64,000 nucleotides of DNA from Saprospiraceae bacterium (GCA_016715405.1 JADKAE010000023.1:34809-98808); one strand, 5' to 3'; positions 19,399 through 29,967 are shown, numbered from the stretch's first letter. The notes: generated from the letters alone by a model not told the origin. Numbers and translations: made by a program.

Positions 19399-20273
19399 AT
19401 TCCCTGGCATAGCATCAGCAATTTCATCATATCGAATAGGCGCAGCGAGGGCCTTCGGCTCAGCAATTGCCGGCGCAACAGGGGCAACAGCGGTGCGCCC
19501 AGGCGGGCGACCATCCCTGCCAATCCTTTCTTTTCCAGCCAATTATACACTTTAGTCAATTTCGTCTCTACAGGTTCTCCGGCTTGCAGCAGGAAGGCCA
19601 GGTTTTCTATGGCGCGGGCCGACTTATCGAGAAAAACCGGGGCGGGCTCCAGTCCGAGGTGTTCCAGCGGATTATCGAGGTGGAGAATAGGTATGCCCCT
19701 TTTTTCCAGTTGCCATCCAAAGAGCGTATCTTCGTGGCCGTATTGGCGCAGGCGCTCGTCGAAGCGAATTTGTAAAAAAATATCGCGGGGGATGAGAAAA
19801 TTATTGGTCATGAAAGCATGATAAGGCATGCGCTGCCGGATGCCGACGGGTATTTGCTCCCTCTTGCTGCCGTACAACCAGTGCAGGTAGAGACCGGGGT
19901 CAGCAGGTGGTATTTCAGCGTATACGCGGCCGCCGTAGAGCAAAGTGTCGGGGCGCAAAGCCACGGCATAACGCCGGATGTAGTCGCTGTGCCCCACGCC
20001 CGAATCGCAGTCCATAAAAATCAGATAATCGTACTGCGCCGCCTCGGCCAGCCGGTTGCGGATACCGGAGCGGCCCAGGTTTTCAGGCATTTCGCGGTAG
20101 ATGACATGAGAGAATCCGCCAATTTCACGGTTGAGCACCCGGAAAGACTCGGGTGAGCCGTCGTCGAAACAAACGATTTCATACGCCAACCCCACCACCT
20201 CGCACTGGCGATGCAGTTCCCCCACCAGGGGCCGCACGTCAAAAGCATAGATGGGGAGGAGGATGGAGAGCAT
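19383..20273 (-). CDS. Family 2 glycosyltransferase
   Basis: A 296-residue GT-A fold enzyme. The N-terminus MLSILLPIYAFDVRPLVGEL, the nucleotide-sugar region VCFDDGSPESFR, the metal-binding MDCDSGVGH and the later acceptor/base region YGHEDTLFGWQLEKRG are all typical. It transfers a sugar from a nucleotide donor to an unknown acceptor, likely in envelope polysaccharide synthesis. No membrane segment is obvious. It is a single gene with no other glycan genes beside it. Its last few codons are formed by the arm of an intergenic repeat. Confidence 0.9.
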   Translation of the reverse strand: MLSILLPIYAFDVRPLVGELHRQCEVVGLAYEIVCFDDGSPESFRVLNREIGGFSHVIYREMPENLGRSGIRNRLAEAAQYDYLIFMDCDSGVGHSDYIRRYAVALRPDTLLYGGRVYAEIPPADPGLYLHWLYGSKREQIPVGIRQRMPYHAFMTNNFLIPRDIFLQIRFDERLRQYGHEDTLFGWQLEKRGIPILHLDNPLEHLGLEPAPVFLDKSARAIENLAFLLQAGEPVETKLTKVYNWLEKKGLAGMVARLGAPLLPLLRRQLLSRRPSLRLFDMMKLLMLCQGMRGRE

Positions 20274-20277
20274 GGGC

Positions 20278-20382
20278 GGTTCTCTGTCGGGCGGGGGGGG
20301 CGTTTCCGTTCCTTTGCCGTTACTTAGGAACAGAGAACAGAGAACAGAGAACAGAGAACAGAGAACAGAGAACAGACAAGTT
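20278..20382. repeat. Tandem AACAGAG heptamers before mqnE
   Basis: Seven near-perfect AACAGAG heptamers run from about 20331 to 20378. A single complementary word GTTCTCTGT lies at about 20280, so a hairpin is possible. A G run (GGGCGGGGGGGGCG) lies between. The array is close upstream of the mqnE start at 20413. Confidence 0.85.
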
Positions 20383-20412
20383 TGTTATACATTCAATATA
20401 AAAACGCATTAC

Positions 20413-21614
20413 ATGCAAATTGCGAGATCAATTACAGCGGTTCTGAGCGATCCGCAACTCGACGAGAGCCTGCGCCTTATTGCCCACAAGGTATTTAACG
20501 GCGAGCGAATAACCGAAAATGAGGGTCTTATTTTATTTGAAAAAGGAGAGTTGGGCTACCTCGGGGCCCTGGCCAACTATATCCGCGAAAAGCGCCACGG
20601 CAACAGCACCTATTTCAACCGGAACTTCCACATAGAGCCCACCAATGTGTGCATTTATACCTGCAAATTCTGCTCGTATTCGCGCCTCATCAAACAACGC
20701 GAGGATGGCTGGGAATACACCATGGACGACATGCTCGACATTGTGCGCAAATACGACGGGCAGCCCGTCACCGAGGCGCATATCGTAGGCGGTGTATTAC
20801 CGCAATACGACCTCGACTTTTATACCGAGCTGTTCCGCCGCATCAAAGCCCACCGCCCCGAACTGCACGTCAAGGCGCTCACGCCGGTAGAATACCACTA
20901 CATCTTCAAAAAGCCAAAGTGAGCTACGAAGAAGGCATGCGGCGTATTGCAGAATCGGGTGTAGACTCGCTGCGCGGCGGCGGCGCTGAGATATTCCACC
21001 CCGAGATTAGAGAGCAGATCGCCGGCGACAAATGCACCGGCGAGCAATGGCTTCGCATCCACGAGATCTGGCACGAACTCGGCAAACGCTCCAATGCCAC
21101 TATGCTCTACGGCCATATCGAAAAATACGAACACCGCATTCACCACATGGAGCAATTGCGCCAGCTACAGGACAAAACCGGGGGCTTCCAGACATTCATC
21201 CCGCTCAAATTCCGCAACCAGGACAACGAGATGTCGCATATCCCCGAAACCAGCGTCATCGAAGACTTGCGCAACTACGCCATCAGCCGCATTTATCTCG
21301 ACAATTTCGACCATATCAAGGCATACTGGCCCATGATAGGCCGCCAAATAGCCCAACTGTCGCTTTCTTTCGGCGTAGACGACATCGACGGCACCATCGA
21401 CGATACCACTAAAATATACTCGATGGCCGGCTCCGAAGAGCAAAACCCCGCGCTGAGCACCCAGGAATTAGTCAACATGATCCGCCGCGTAGGCCGCCAA
21501 CCCATCGAGCGCGATACGCTCTACAAGGTGATCAAGGATTATACCGACGAGGTTTTTGAGGAGGATACGGCTTTCCGCGGGTATTTTGATTTGCCTGTGG
21601 TTTCGAATTCTTGA
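20413..21614 (+). CDS. mqnE: Aminofutalosine synthase MqnE (one frameshift)
   Basis: A radical SAM enzyme of about 400 residues that joins 3-[(1-carboxyvinyl)oxy]benzoate with SAM to make aminofutalosine, an early step of futalosine menaquinone synthesis. The 4Fe-4S motif is in EPTNVCIYTCKFCSYSRL (CxxxCxxC). GGVLPQYDLDFY, ESGVDSLRGGGAEIFHPEIREQI and DIDGTIDDTTKIYSMAG are typical of the MqnE/MqnC/CofH group; the position next to mqnA favours MqnE. One frame break is in the A run 20908-20912: one more A gives YIFKKAKVSYEEGM. Start ATG 20413 (MQIARSITAVL) fits the family. It leads a tandem with the phosphatase and mqnA. Confidence 0.9.
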
Positions 21615-21700
21615 TGAGGGTTGATGAAGTTGATGAGGGTTGATGAAAGTTAGATATAAACCCTATACACCCTCTAAACCTTCATAAACCCCAAAACAAA
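21612..21700. repeat. Intergenic array, GTTGATGAG words
   Basis: The left part repeats GTTGATGAGG/GTTGATGAAG. The right part (AACCCTATACACCCTCTAAACCTTCATAAACCCC) is a loose complement. It fills the gap between mqnE and the phosphatase gene. Confidence 0.65.
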
Positions 21701-21711
21701 GTAATTTCTAA

Positions 21712-22349
21712 ATGCACAAAACCAATACATCGTAAGACACGGCGAAACAGAGTACAACCGACTTGGCGTAGTGCAGGGCAGCGGCGTAGATGCGCACCTC
21801 AACGAATACGGTAAGTTGCAGGCAGCGGCGCTTTTCGAATGCTACAAACACGTGCCCTTCGAAATCGTATTGACCTCCAAATTGCGGCGCACCCACCAGA
21901 CGGCCTTGCCATTCATTGAGCAGGGCAGGCCCTGGGAGCAATGGGAAGAACTCAACGAAATGAACTGGGGGATTTATGAGGGAAGGCCCAGCAGTCCGAG
22001 CATGCACGAAGCCTACAAGCGCGTCAAAACGCATTGGAATGCCGGCAACTACGACGCTTGCCTCGAAGGCGCCGAAAGCGCAGCCCAACTTGGTGAGCGC
22101 ATCGGCCGGTTTATCGATCAGTTGAAGCAGCGCACCGAGAAACACATTTTGGTGTGCTCGCACGGTCGCGCCATGTGCGCCATGGTATGTCTGCTCAAAG
22201 GGCATCCGCTGAGCGAGATGAACAACCTGAAGCACGACAACACCGGACTGTGGGTAGCTCAATACGATGGCACACATTTTCATTTTGAACTGGAAAATGA
22301 TACCAGGCATTTGCAGTTGCTGAAAGAAGAACGTTTTCTAACCAGATAA
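21712..22349 (+). CDS. Histidine phosphatase family protein (one frameshift near start)
   Basis: A phosphoglycerate-mutase-like phosphatase of about 212 residues. The catalytic RHG motif is YIVRHGETEYNRLGVVQG. The second half carries LTSKLRRTHQTALPF, the acid residue in LNEMNWGIYEG, and the second histidine in HILVCSHGRAM. To join ATG 21712 to this frame one extra A is needed in the run 21718-21721, giving MHKNQYIVRHGE. The enzyme hydrolyses a small phosphate ester through a phosphohistidine. It is 4 nt upstream of mqnA and follows mqnE, so it probably shares their transcript. Its substrate is unknown, and a role in menaquinone synthesis is only suggested by position. Confidence 0.88.
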
Positions 22350-22353
22350 GCCA

Positions 22354-23151
22354 ATGGCAAAAGAAAAATTCAAAGTCACCGCGGTGAGTTATCTCAATAC
22401 AAAACCGCTGCTCTACGGCCTGTTCAAAAGCCGGGTGAGCGAAAAAATCGACCTCCAACTCGATATTCCTTCGGTGTGCGCCCAAAAACTCGAACGCGGC
22501 GAAGCCGACCTGGGGCTGGTGCCCGTAGCGATTATCCCTGAATTATCGAGCCCCCGGCTGGTATCCGATTACTGCATCGGCACGGTAGGGGCCGTCAAAA
22601 CCGTGTGCATCTACGCCGAACAACCCCTGGAGCAACTGGAGGCTATCTACCTCGACTACCACTCGCGCACCTCCGTTGAATTAGTCAAAATACTGCTGGA
22701 AAAATACTGGAAACTCAGCCCACAGCTCCTTCCCGCTAGCCCCGGCTTTGAACAACAAATACAAGGAAAAACCGGCGCGCTGGTCATCGGCGACCGCACC
22801 ATCGGACTCGACCTCCAATACCCATACGTGTATGACCTGGGCGCCGCCTGGATGGCCTACACCGGCTTGCCCTTCGTATTTGCTGCCTGGGTGAGCAACA
22901 AAACCCTGCCCGAAGATTTTATCGCCGAATTCAATGAAGCCCTGCACCTGGGTATTTCGGCTATCCCGGAATTGATCTATCTCATTCCGCGCCCGCATCC
23001 GCAATTTGATTTGCAGGAGTATTACACCCAAAATATTAGTTATCAACTTGACGACGATAAACGCAAGGCGCTGCAACTGTTTTTATCACTGCTGTCGCCT
23101 GACATGCCCAAATTGCCCCTGATCTTTCAGCAATCGGTGATGGAAGGTTAA
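22354..23151 (+). CDS. mqnA: Chorismate dehydratase MqnA
   Basis: Cytosolic enzyme of 265 residues that dehydrates chorismate to 3-[(1-carboxyvinyl)oxy]benzoate, the first committed step of futalosine menaquinone synthesis. The periplasmic-binding-like fold is recognised from the start VTAVSYLNTKPLLYGLF, DIPSVCAQKLERGEADLGLVPVAII, and TGALVIGDRTIGLD. The family also contains MqnD, but the opening SYLNTKP and the length favour MqnA. It is the last gene of the mqnE-phosphatase-mqnA tandem and is followed by a hairpin repeat that may end the transcript. The frame is intact. Confidence 0.92.
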   Translation: MAKEKFKVTAVSYLNTKPLLYGLFKSRVSEKIDLQLDIPSVCAQKLERGEADLGLVPVAIIPELSSPRLVSDYCIGTVGAVKTVCIYAEQPLEQLEAIYLDYHSRTSVELVKILLEKYWKLSPQLLPASPGFEQQIQGKTGALVIGDRTIGLDLQYPYVYDLGAAWMAYTGLPFVFAAWVSNKTLPEDFIAEFNEALHLGISAIPELIYLIPRPHPQFDLQEYYTQNISYQLDDDKRKALQLFLSLLSPDMPKLPLIFQQSVMEG

Positions 23152-23157
23152 TGTTGT

Positions 23158-23265
23158 TTTTTTTTAACCGCAGAGTTAAAGGAGTTTTTCGCGGAGTTTC
23201 GCAGAGTCAAAACAACACTCAGCGAAACTCGGCGCTTAACTCCTTTAACTCTGCGGTAAATAACT
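23158..23265. repeat. Intergenic inverted repeat, CCGCAGAGTTAA family, copy 1
   Basis: The left arm reads ACCGCAGAGTTAAAGGAG then TTTCGCAGAG. The right arm reads CTCAGCGAAACTCGG then CTCCTTTAACTCTGCGGT. They pair as a long hairpin after mqnA. A close copy follows rimM at 63.5 kb. Confidence 0.9.
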
Positions 23266-23347
23266 CCAATCAACAAGTTCAAACGTCGGCTGTTATACCT
23301 TTTACTAAAGCGTATTGCGTTCATATTTGTAATAAAAATACCGACTT

Positions 23348-24022
23348 ATGCTCAAATGGAATGTTTTCAAAATTTTATTAGTGGGGTTACCCCTTTTATC
23401 CTGTACTTACAAAAACGCGAACACCATGACAGACAAAGGCCAATCGCCAGATCAAACTACACTTGACAGCATCCCCGCCGACCAAATCGAAACCGCCACG
23501 CTTGCCGGAGGCTGCTTCTGGTGTATCGAAGCCGTTTTCCAGGATCTACAAGGCGTATATTCGGCAGAATCAGGTTATTCCGGCGGCACCGCTGAAACCG
23601 CCAACTACAAAATGGTTGGTTCGGGTACTACCAAACATGCCGAAGTCGTACAGATCAGATTCAACCCGCAGGTAATTTCTTTTTCAGAAATTTTGGAGGT
23701 CTTTTGGAACGTACACGACCCCACCACCCTCAACCGCCAGGGCAACGACGTGGGTCCGCAATACCGCTCGGCTATTTTTTATCATAATGAAAAACAAAAA
23801 GCCGAAGCCGAAAAATCGATACGCGAAACTGCCGCCGAAATCTGGGAAAAATCCATCGTGACCGAAGTAGTGCCTTTCGATGCGTATTATCCGGCAGAGG
23901 ACTACCACCAGGACTACTACAACCTCGTGGGCGACCGAAATCCTTACTGCACGATTGTAATTACGCCCAAGGTGCAGAAATTCAAGAAGTTATTCCCGGA
24001 CAAGATCAAGGTCAAGGAATGA
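23348..24022 (+). CDS. msrA: Peptide-methionine (S)-S-oxide reductase MsrA, lipoprotein form
   Basis: Reduces methionine-S-sulfoxide in oxidised proteins. A lipoprotein signal is visible (FKILLVGLPLLSC, lipidated Cys about residue 19), so it acts in the envelope. The catalytic motif AGGCFWCIEAVFQDLQGV lies near residues 53-70, with YSGG, GSGTTKHAEVVQI, HDPTTLNRQGNDVGPQYRS and YPAEDYHQDYY following as in all MsrA. Length is 224 residues, with a short extra linker after the lipobox. The frame is intact. A hairpin array follows its stop. Confidence 0.95.
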   Translation: MLKWNVFKILLVGLPLLSCTYKNANTMTDKGQSPDQTTLDSIPADQIETATLAGGCFWCIEAVFQDLQGVYSAESGYSGGTAETANYKMVGSGTTKHAEVVQIRFNPQVISFSEILEVFWNVHDPTTLNRQGNDVGPQYRSAIFYHNEKQKAEAEKSIRETAAEIWEKSIVTEVVPFDAYYPAEDYHQDYYNLVGDRNPYCTIVITPKVQKFKKLFPDKIKVKE

Positions 24023-24128
24023 CTATAAGACTTTAGGACTATACGACTGTACGACTATAAGAACCGAAGTGGTCGTACAGTCGTACAGTCGTATAGTCGC
24101 ACACTCGCACACTCGCACACTCGCATAC
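24018..24128. repeat. Intergenic inverted repeat, CGTAAAGT/CGTACAGT family, copy 2
   Basis: The left arm repeats GACTATAAGACTTTAGGACTATACGACTGTAC-like words in about 8-nt steps. The right arm repeats GTCGTACAGTCGTACAGTC and then CGCACACT octamers. It lies between msrA and the SulP gene and is the same family as 16.6 kb. Confidence 0.85.
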
Positions 24129-24134
24129 AAACAG

Positions 24135-25699
24135 ATGCCAACCAAGTCCATAACCGGCCTCCTCCCCATACTCTTTCCCTTTCTCCGTTGGCGGAAAGAG
24201 ATCAACAAGCGCAGCTTGAAATCCGACCTGGCGGCCGGAATTACAGGAGCTATCATCGTATTGCCGCAGGGTCTGACCTTTGCCATGATAGCGGTATCTT
24301 CCAACTTGCGCTGGGTATCGGGCGCATGGGCACCTTGGCCAACTTTGTATCGCAGGTAGTGCTCACCGGGTTTACAGCCGGCGCCGCCATACTCATCATA
24401 GAAAGCCAGCTGAAAAATCTGCTTGGCATTGCCTTGCCCAAAGCCGATTCCTTTTTGCATTCGCTGGCTGATTTATCGGGGCATCTGGCTTCAACCAACC
24501 TATATGCTTTAGGCACGGGGTTATTCACATTAGCTGTCGCCATAATTATAAAAAAATGGTTGCCCCGGTGGCCAAATATGATCATCGCCCTGGTAGCGGG
24601 AAGCATTCTGGCGCAAATATTGATTGCCAAAGGCGGCGTCATTCAACTGATAGGCCCTGTGAAGGGCAGTTTGCCGCCTCCTTCCCTACCCGACTTTCAG
24701 TTTGCCAACCTGGCCTTGTTGGCGCCCAAAGCATTTGCCGTAGCGATATTGGGTTTGATCCAGTCCATCGGCATTGCCCGTTCGATAGCCATCAAATCCA
24801 ACCAGCAAATTGACCCCAACCAGGAATTCATCGGACAGGGTTTGTCGAATATCGTGGGCAGTTTTTTTTCCTCTTATGCCGGCGCAGGTTCCTTCACCCG
24901 ATCGGGGTTGAATTACGAGTCGGGCGCCAAAACGCCGCTGGCCGTCATTTTCGCCTCCTTGCTCCTTATGGTCATCGTGTTGCTGATTGCGCCACTCATC
25001 GCCTACCTTCCCATGCCCGCCATGGCCGCAGTGATTGTGCTGGTCGGCTATAGCCTGATCGACTTCCGGTTTTCGCGTACTGTGCTCAAAGCCAGCAAGC
25101 GTCAGGGCACGGTTTTGCTCATCACCTTTTTTTCCACCTTATTTCTCGATTTGGAATATGCCGTCTACATCGGCGTATTTTTCTCGCTCGTTTTTTACCT
25201 GCAGCGCACCTCCCAGCCCAACGTAGCAGTGATGGCGCCCGACCCGGCAGAACCCAACCGGACATTTACCTACGTAGTTCGCAAGCAACTGCTGGAATGT
25301 CCGCAGTTAAAAGTAGTGCGCATCGACGGCTCCATCTTTTTCGGCTCCATTCACCATATTGCCGCCGAGATCAGGCAATTAGAAGAAGAAGACGATTTCA
25401 AACACCTATTAGTCGTGGCCACGGGCATCAACTTCATCGACGTACCCGGCTCGGAATGGCTGGTGCAAGAATTCAAATACTGGAACGAAAAAGGCGGCGG
25501 GCTTTATTTTTCGGGATTAAAGCTCAACGCCCAGGATATACTGATCAAAGGCGGCTTCAAAGCCACAATTGGCGAGGGCCATTTTTATACTTCCAAAGAA
25601 GAAGCCATAGCCGATATTTTCCAAAAGCTGGACCCGGCTATATGTCATTCCTGCAAAACGCGAATTTTCCTGGAATGCAGTCAGCAGCCTGGATTGTGA
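24135..25699 (+). CDS. SulP-family anion transporter with apparent internal deletion and frameshift
   Basis: An inner-membrane SLC26/SulP transporter with a C-terminal STAS domain. The start fits (RSLKSDLAAGITGAIIVLPQGLTFAMIA). The sequence then jumps directly to IFQLALGIGRMGTLANFVS, which in normal members comes some 80-100 residues later; the intervening membrane helices are missing and the frame changes at the same place (about 24291-24296). From there the transporter is complete: GFTAGAAILI, then QSIGIARSIAIKSNQQIDPNQEFIGQG, then SFFSSYAGAGSFTRSGLN, and the STAS domain (KVVRIDGSIFFGSI to the end). Likely substrates are sulfate, bicarbonate or similar anions. As written it would not fold normally; loss in assembly is possible. 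Confidence 0.82.
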
Positions 25700-25776
25700 T
25701 ATAAATCAACAAACAGCAAAGCGCATATCATTGGTTTTTGGAGGTTAAAATGGCAACTTATGGCAAATCATGAGAA

Positions 25777-26480
25777 ATGCCAGCCGTGAAAACAAGCCCG
25801 TACATCTTTTTCCTGGCCGTCTTTGCAATTGGCTGTAGCCGCCAAAAGAATCCCTCCAGCACGAATTTGGAGAGGGGTATTATTACATGAGCAACAGAGA
25901 GAAAGTATATCTGTTGATGGTAGAAGACACTATACAGGTATATGCGGTTGAAGCGGGCCGAAAAATTGCGGATACAACCCGGTATCGCCCACATGTTTTT
26001 CCTGAGGTGAGTTACGACATAGCTCCATCCAGCTTTCAGGTTATCAAAAGCGGCCTGGATTTTGATTTTATCACAATCGCTTTCAAATATCGTCCATCTC
26101 GACGCGATATTCCCCCACAGTTACACACTAACCTCAATGGCGCAATTTATTTGGGGTATCGCACCGATTGGTATCGAATCCGTTACGACAAAACTCCGCT
26201 TGGCGTGTACAGGCGGCATTTTCGGAATACGGGCTTCGATTTTGGCGGTTTTGCAGGCATTGGCTCCACAGCGATCAACTACACTGTAACCGGTGGCCGG
26301 CTCGATCAAGACTACGAAGGCATAATATGCAGTACCGGACTGGGTGCGTTTACGGGTTTAGACAGCTTCGGCTTTGGTCTGACCATCGGCTGGGATTTCC
26401 TGTTAGACAACAATAGTCAATACTGGCTCTACCACCGTGCACCGTGGATAGGCCTTGCCTTGGGAATCAATCTAAACTAA
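25777..26480 (+). CDS. Hypothetical lipoprotein, probable outer-membrane barrel-like (one frameshift)
   Basis: ATG 25777 opens a lipoprotein signal (TSPYIFFLAVFAIGC, then SRQK). One extra A in the run 25844-25847 joins it to the main frame (QKESLQHEFGEGYYYMSNREKVYLL), giving about 234 residues. The body shows alternating strands and glycine-rich turns (FDFGGFAGIGSTAINYTV, then GFGLTIGWDFLLDNNSQYWLY) that resemble small outer-membrane barrels or their periplasmic partners. I do not recognise a family. It is convergent with the OmpA-like gene, only 3 nt apart. Confidence 0.7.
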
Positions 26481-26483
26481 GGT

Positions 26484-27469
26484 TCAATTGCCAATAATTT
26501 CAAACAGCGCCTGCAAATTCGGTGTCAGGATAATCTCCGTGCGGCGATTCTGGGCCTTGCCGTTGGCGGTTTCATTGGTAGCGACGGGGTAAAACTCTCC
26601 CCTACCCGAGGCGATAATCCGCTTGGGATCGAGGCCGCTGGTAGTGAGTTCCCTGACCACCGAAGTAGCGCGCATCACGCTGAGGTCCCAGTTGAGATCC
26701 GACTCGCCGTCGGAGTCGGTATGGCCCTCCACCATCACCGCGATATCGGCGTTGGCGCTCAGCACCTGGGCTAGTTTGGCGATGGCATTTTTGCCTTCGG
26801 CATTAATCGTGCGGCTGCCGGAGCGGAACAACAGGTTTTGGCTAAGCGACACATAAATCTTGCCATCCTGCTCGCGCACGCTCAGGTCGGCGGCGGAAAA
26901 GCCGCGCAGGGCCTGGTTCACCTTGTCGCGAATATCATTGAGTTTGGCTTCCTTATCCAGCAGGGCGCTTTCCAGTTCCTTCACACGTTTCTCGCGGTCG
27001 CTCAGGCTGGATTCCAGTTGATTAGTCCGGCCTTCCTTGGCTTTTGCGTCGGCTTCGGCTTGTTTGAGCGCCTGTTCGCGCTTTTCCAATTCCAGTTCCT
27101 TAGCACTCAGCTTGGCGGTCAATTCTTTGATTTCGCCGGAAGAAGACTCGAGCAATTCGCGGTTTTGGGCCAGCATGCGGTCGTAGCGCATCAGCAGGTC
27201 GCGGTTAGTGGCGTCGAGTTGCTCGTAGCGCTCTTGGAAATCGCCAGATCGCTCTGGTTGTTCTTGCGTTCGCGCTCCGACTCGTCGAGCGACTTTCTGA
27301 GGATAGTGTTTTCGCTGGTCAGCGCTTTGGCCTGGCCGCTGGTTTGGTCGTAATCGCGTTGCAGGCGATTTTTCCAGGATTCCATTTCGTCGTATTTGCG
27401 GGAGGAGACGCAACTGCTTAAAAGCAAAGCGCTAGTGGCGCATATCACAAGGATGGGAAGGAGTCGCAT
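26484..27469 (-). CDS. OmpA-family lipoprotein with coiled-coil linker (one frameshift)
   Basis: Starts with a lipoprotein signal (MRLLPILVICATSALLLSSC). A long charged coiled coil follows (about residues 25-190, rich in E, K, R, Q). The C-terminal OmpA/MotB domain (about 205-320) includes LLFRSGSRTINAEGKNAI and MVEGHTDSDGESDLNWDLSV, then RRTEIILTP. This domain binds peptidoglycan, so the protein ties the outer membrane to the wall. The frame breaks near 27241-27245: one more base gives SDLADFQERYEQLDATN. About 328 residues in total. The repeat array at 27.5 kb lies upstream of its start. Confidence 0.88.
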
Positions 27470-27496
27470 AGTTTTTTTTTGGGGATAAGATAGGGA

Positions 27497-27582
27497 ATAA
27501 TTTGCTGATGTGCTGATTGGTTAATGTGCTGATGGGCTGATAATCATATTATTAGCAAATCAGCAAATCAGCAAATTTATTT
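27497..27582. repeat. Intergenic inverted repeat, GCTGATGT / CAGCAAAT octamer family, copy 1
   Basis: The left arm has GCTGATGT, GCTGATTG and GCTGATGG words. After ATCATATTATT, the right arm repeats CAGCAAAT. It lies between two divergent genes, so it is not placed as a terminator here. A larger copy is at 33.45-33.60 kb. Confidence 0.85.
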
Positions 27583-27682
27583 ATAAAAGACAGGTAACAA
27601 TCTTCGTATGCGTGGGATTGGAGATTAAATCCCGTGGACATCTCATATCCCAAACATTTTCTCCACATCCAAAATCAATATC

Positions 27683-29948
27683 ATGAAGCATCGGATTTTG
27701 ACCCTTCAGTTATTTCTTTTTTTTTATGATGCCCCTGTTTCTACCGGCCCAATGCGATGATACTGCGCTGGACTTCGACGGGGTAAACGACGTAGTCCAA
27801 TTGGCGCCAAGCCCTATTACAGGAAACTCAGGCTTCACTGTGGAAGCCAGATTTCTTTCAACTGCGACGAGCGGCAGCACTAGCTGTTCGGGTAATTTCA
27901 AAAGACTATTCTCCTTCATCGGCACAGGCAGGCGCATAGAGGTGGGGGAATGCGGGGGAAACCCCAGTATTTATTGGGCTTCGAGTGCATCATCCCAGGG
28001 CCCCATATCTTTTGGCGCCAACATCCGCGATGGCAGTTGCCACCATCTTGCAATGGTGTATACGGGAACCAACCTAGTGATTTACCTGGATGGCGTCTCG
28101 GTTCATACTGTAAGCATACCGGGCAATTTCAGTCCGCTATCCACCTTCCGTGCCGGGCAATGGGGCGGAGGCCTGACGCCTAATGAAAACTGGAAGGGAA
28201 CAATCGACGAAGTTCGCTTATGGAACGTCGCGCGGACTCAAGCGGAGATCGATGCGAACCGTACTTTGCGGCTGACGGGAACTGAGCCCGATCTGGAAGC
28301 ATATTGGCAAATGGAAGACGGCATACCCGCCGGCAATAATACGGCCATCTCCATGGTTAACGACCTCACCGGCAATGCCAATCACGGCGCTTTAATCAAT
28401 TTTTCTCTGATGCCGGGAACTACCAGCAATTTTGTTTGCTCAGGCTGCAATCAAGCCGAAGTTATCATTAAAGACTATGCCACCCGTACCATCGACTTAC
28501 AAGAAATATGCAGTGGTGACCCCGTCCATTTCTGCCTTGCCCTTGGGGAAAATATTCCGACTACCAACGCCACCTGCTACGATGTCGTATGGGAATATAA
28601 CGATGGTGCTGGTTGGACCCATTGCCTACCAGCACTTTTTCCGGGATTTGCTTTCCGGTAGCCGCCGGCGAGATCACCATTGACTGCCTCACTAGTCCTA
28701 CCGGTTCTGTCGAACGCTATTACCGCGCTACAACAACCACTCCGGCAGGCTGTATATACACTTCCAATGAATATTTGCTGGATATGTTGCCCCCTTTCGC
28801 CTGTGTCTATCACTTTAACACCCAATACAGCTCTTTGCGAAGGTGATAATGCCCAAATTGCCGTTTCTTTGAATTCTCCCGACCCGTTTGTAGCTACCCC
28901 TGCAGGCGAGGTTAATATCCTGTGGAGTTTGCCGGACGGGACGACGATTTCCAACCAATCAGCTTTCAATTATCAGGTAAATAGCGCCTCGCCGCCTCAA
29001 GTTTGTTTTAGTGTGGTAGTCACCAATTGCGCTGTTAAATCGGTTTCTGCTTCTGCTTGTATAACCGTTGATAAACAACCGGTATGCGGTACGATAACCG
29101 GCATGTCCGTTCCGGCCAACCTCATCCCCGATCAGACTGATCCAGACCTTTATTATATCTGCCCTGGCGACGATGCTGCCGTGGGCGTCGACATGCCGTT
29201 TATGGATTGCCATAAAAACTGGCAATATTCTTTTGACCAACTAACCTGGAATCCCCTTGGTATTTCTAACAACGTCCAAAATACCAATATTCTGCCCTCG
29301 TATTATTGGCCTATAGGAGCTACATCCATCTACTACCGTATCGAATGCCAGCCGATTTCTTCGCCCTCGGGTTGTGTGCCATGCAACAGCAACGTCATCG
29401 AAATCAGGTTACTCACCGTACCGCTACCGGTAAATATATTAGGCGACAATCAGATATGTAAAGGCGATTTTTCTACTTTAACCCTTAGTGGTTCCAGCTC
29501 CAATTTGCAATATACCTGGTTGTGGAATGGAAAAGTAGTAGGCACGGGAACCAGTTACACCGCCACAGAGGCAGGTTGCTATTGGGTGGAGATCACCAAC
29601 GGCTGTCAGGTAGCGGAAACACCCAAATTTTGTGTGGAGGTATGCGAAATTATCCCGATTATTTCCTGCCCCCTGGCGCCAAACGAATGTGCCAAGTTGG
29701 GGGATCCTATCACCATTACAGCTTCCGATTCAAATTTTGCAGAGCCTTCGTTATCCTGTGCGAACAACGCTGGTTTCATCTATACATGGACATGGATGGA
29801 TGGAAACGGCAATGCACAAACTTTTACGGGGGATACCCTAACAGATACTCCTCCAGTGGCAGGTACGACATACCACCTCAGCATTTTTGATCCGGGATCC
29901 GGCTGCAGTGCCTCCGATGAAATCACCATTATCCCTTGTAATTTCTGA
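27683..29948 (+). CDS. Secreted LamG-domain protein with Ig-like repeats (frameshifted)
   Basis: ATG 27683 opens a signal peptide (MKHRILTLQLFLF, cleaved around LPAQ) that needs a frame change in the T9 run (27717-27725). The first domain (about residues 25-200) is a concanavalin-A/LamG fold: ALDFDGVNDVVQL, FTVEARF, WKGTIDEVRLWNVARTQAEI, LEAYWQMEDG. Cysteine-rich Ig/PKD-like repeats follow (SITLTPNTALCEGDNAQIAV, LPDGTTISNQSAF, YTWLWNGKVVGTGTSYTATE). Two more frame changes are near 28615 and in the C run near 28790. About 754 residues. I see no clear T9SS tail before the stop at 29948, unusual for such a protein. Probably extracellular, perhaps sugar-binding. The next gene begins 19 nt later. 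Confidence 0.75.
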
Positions 29949-29967
29949 TCCAAAAAAATCGAAAGCG

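Noticed and set aside
20328..20380. AACAGAG tandem array as CRISPR or telomere-like repeat
   Set aside because: Direct heptamers without spacers; more like slippage-prone satellite words.
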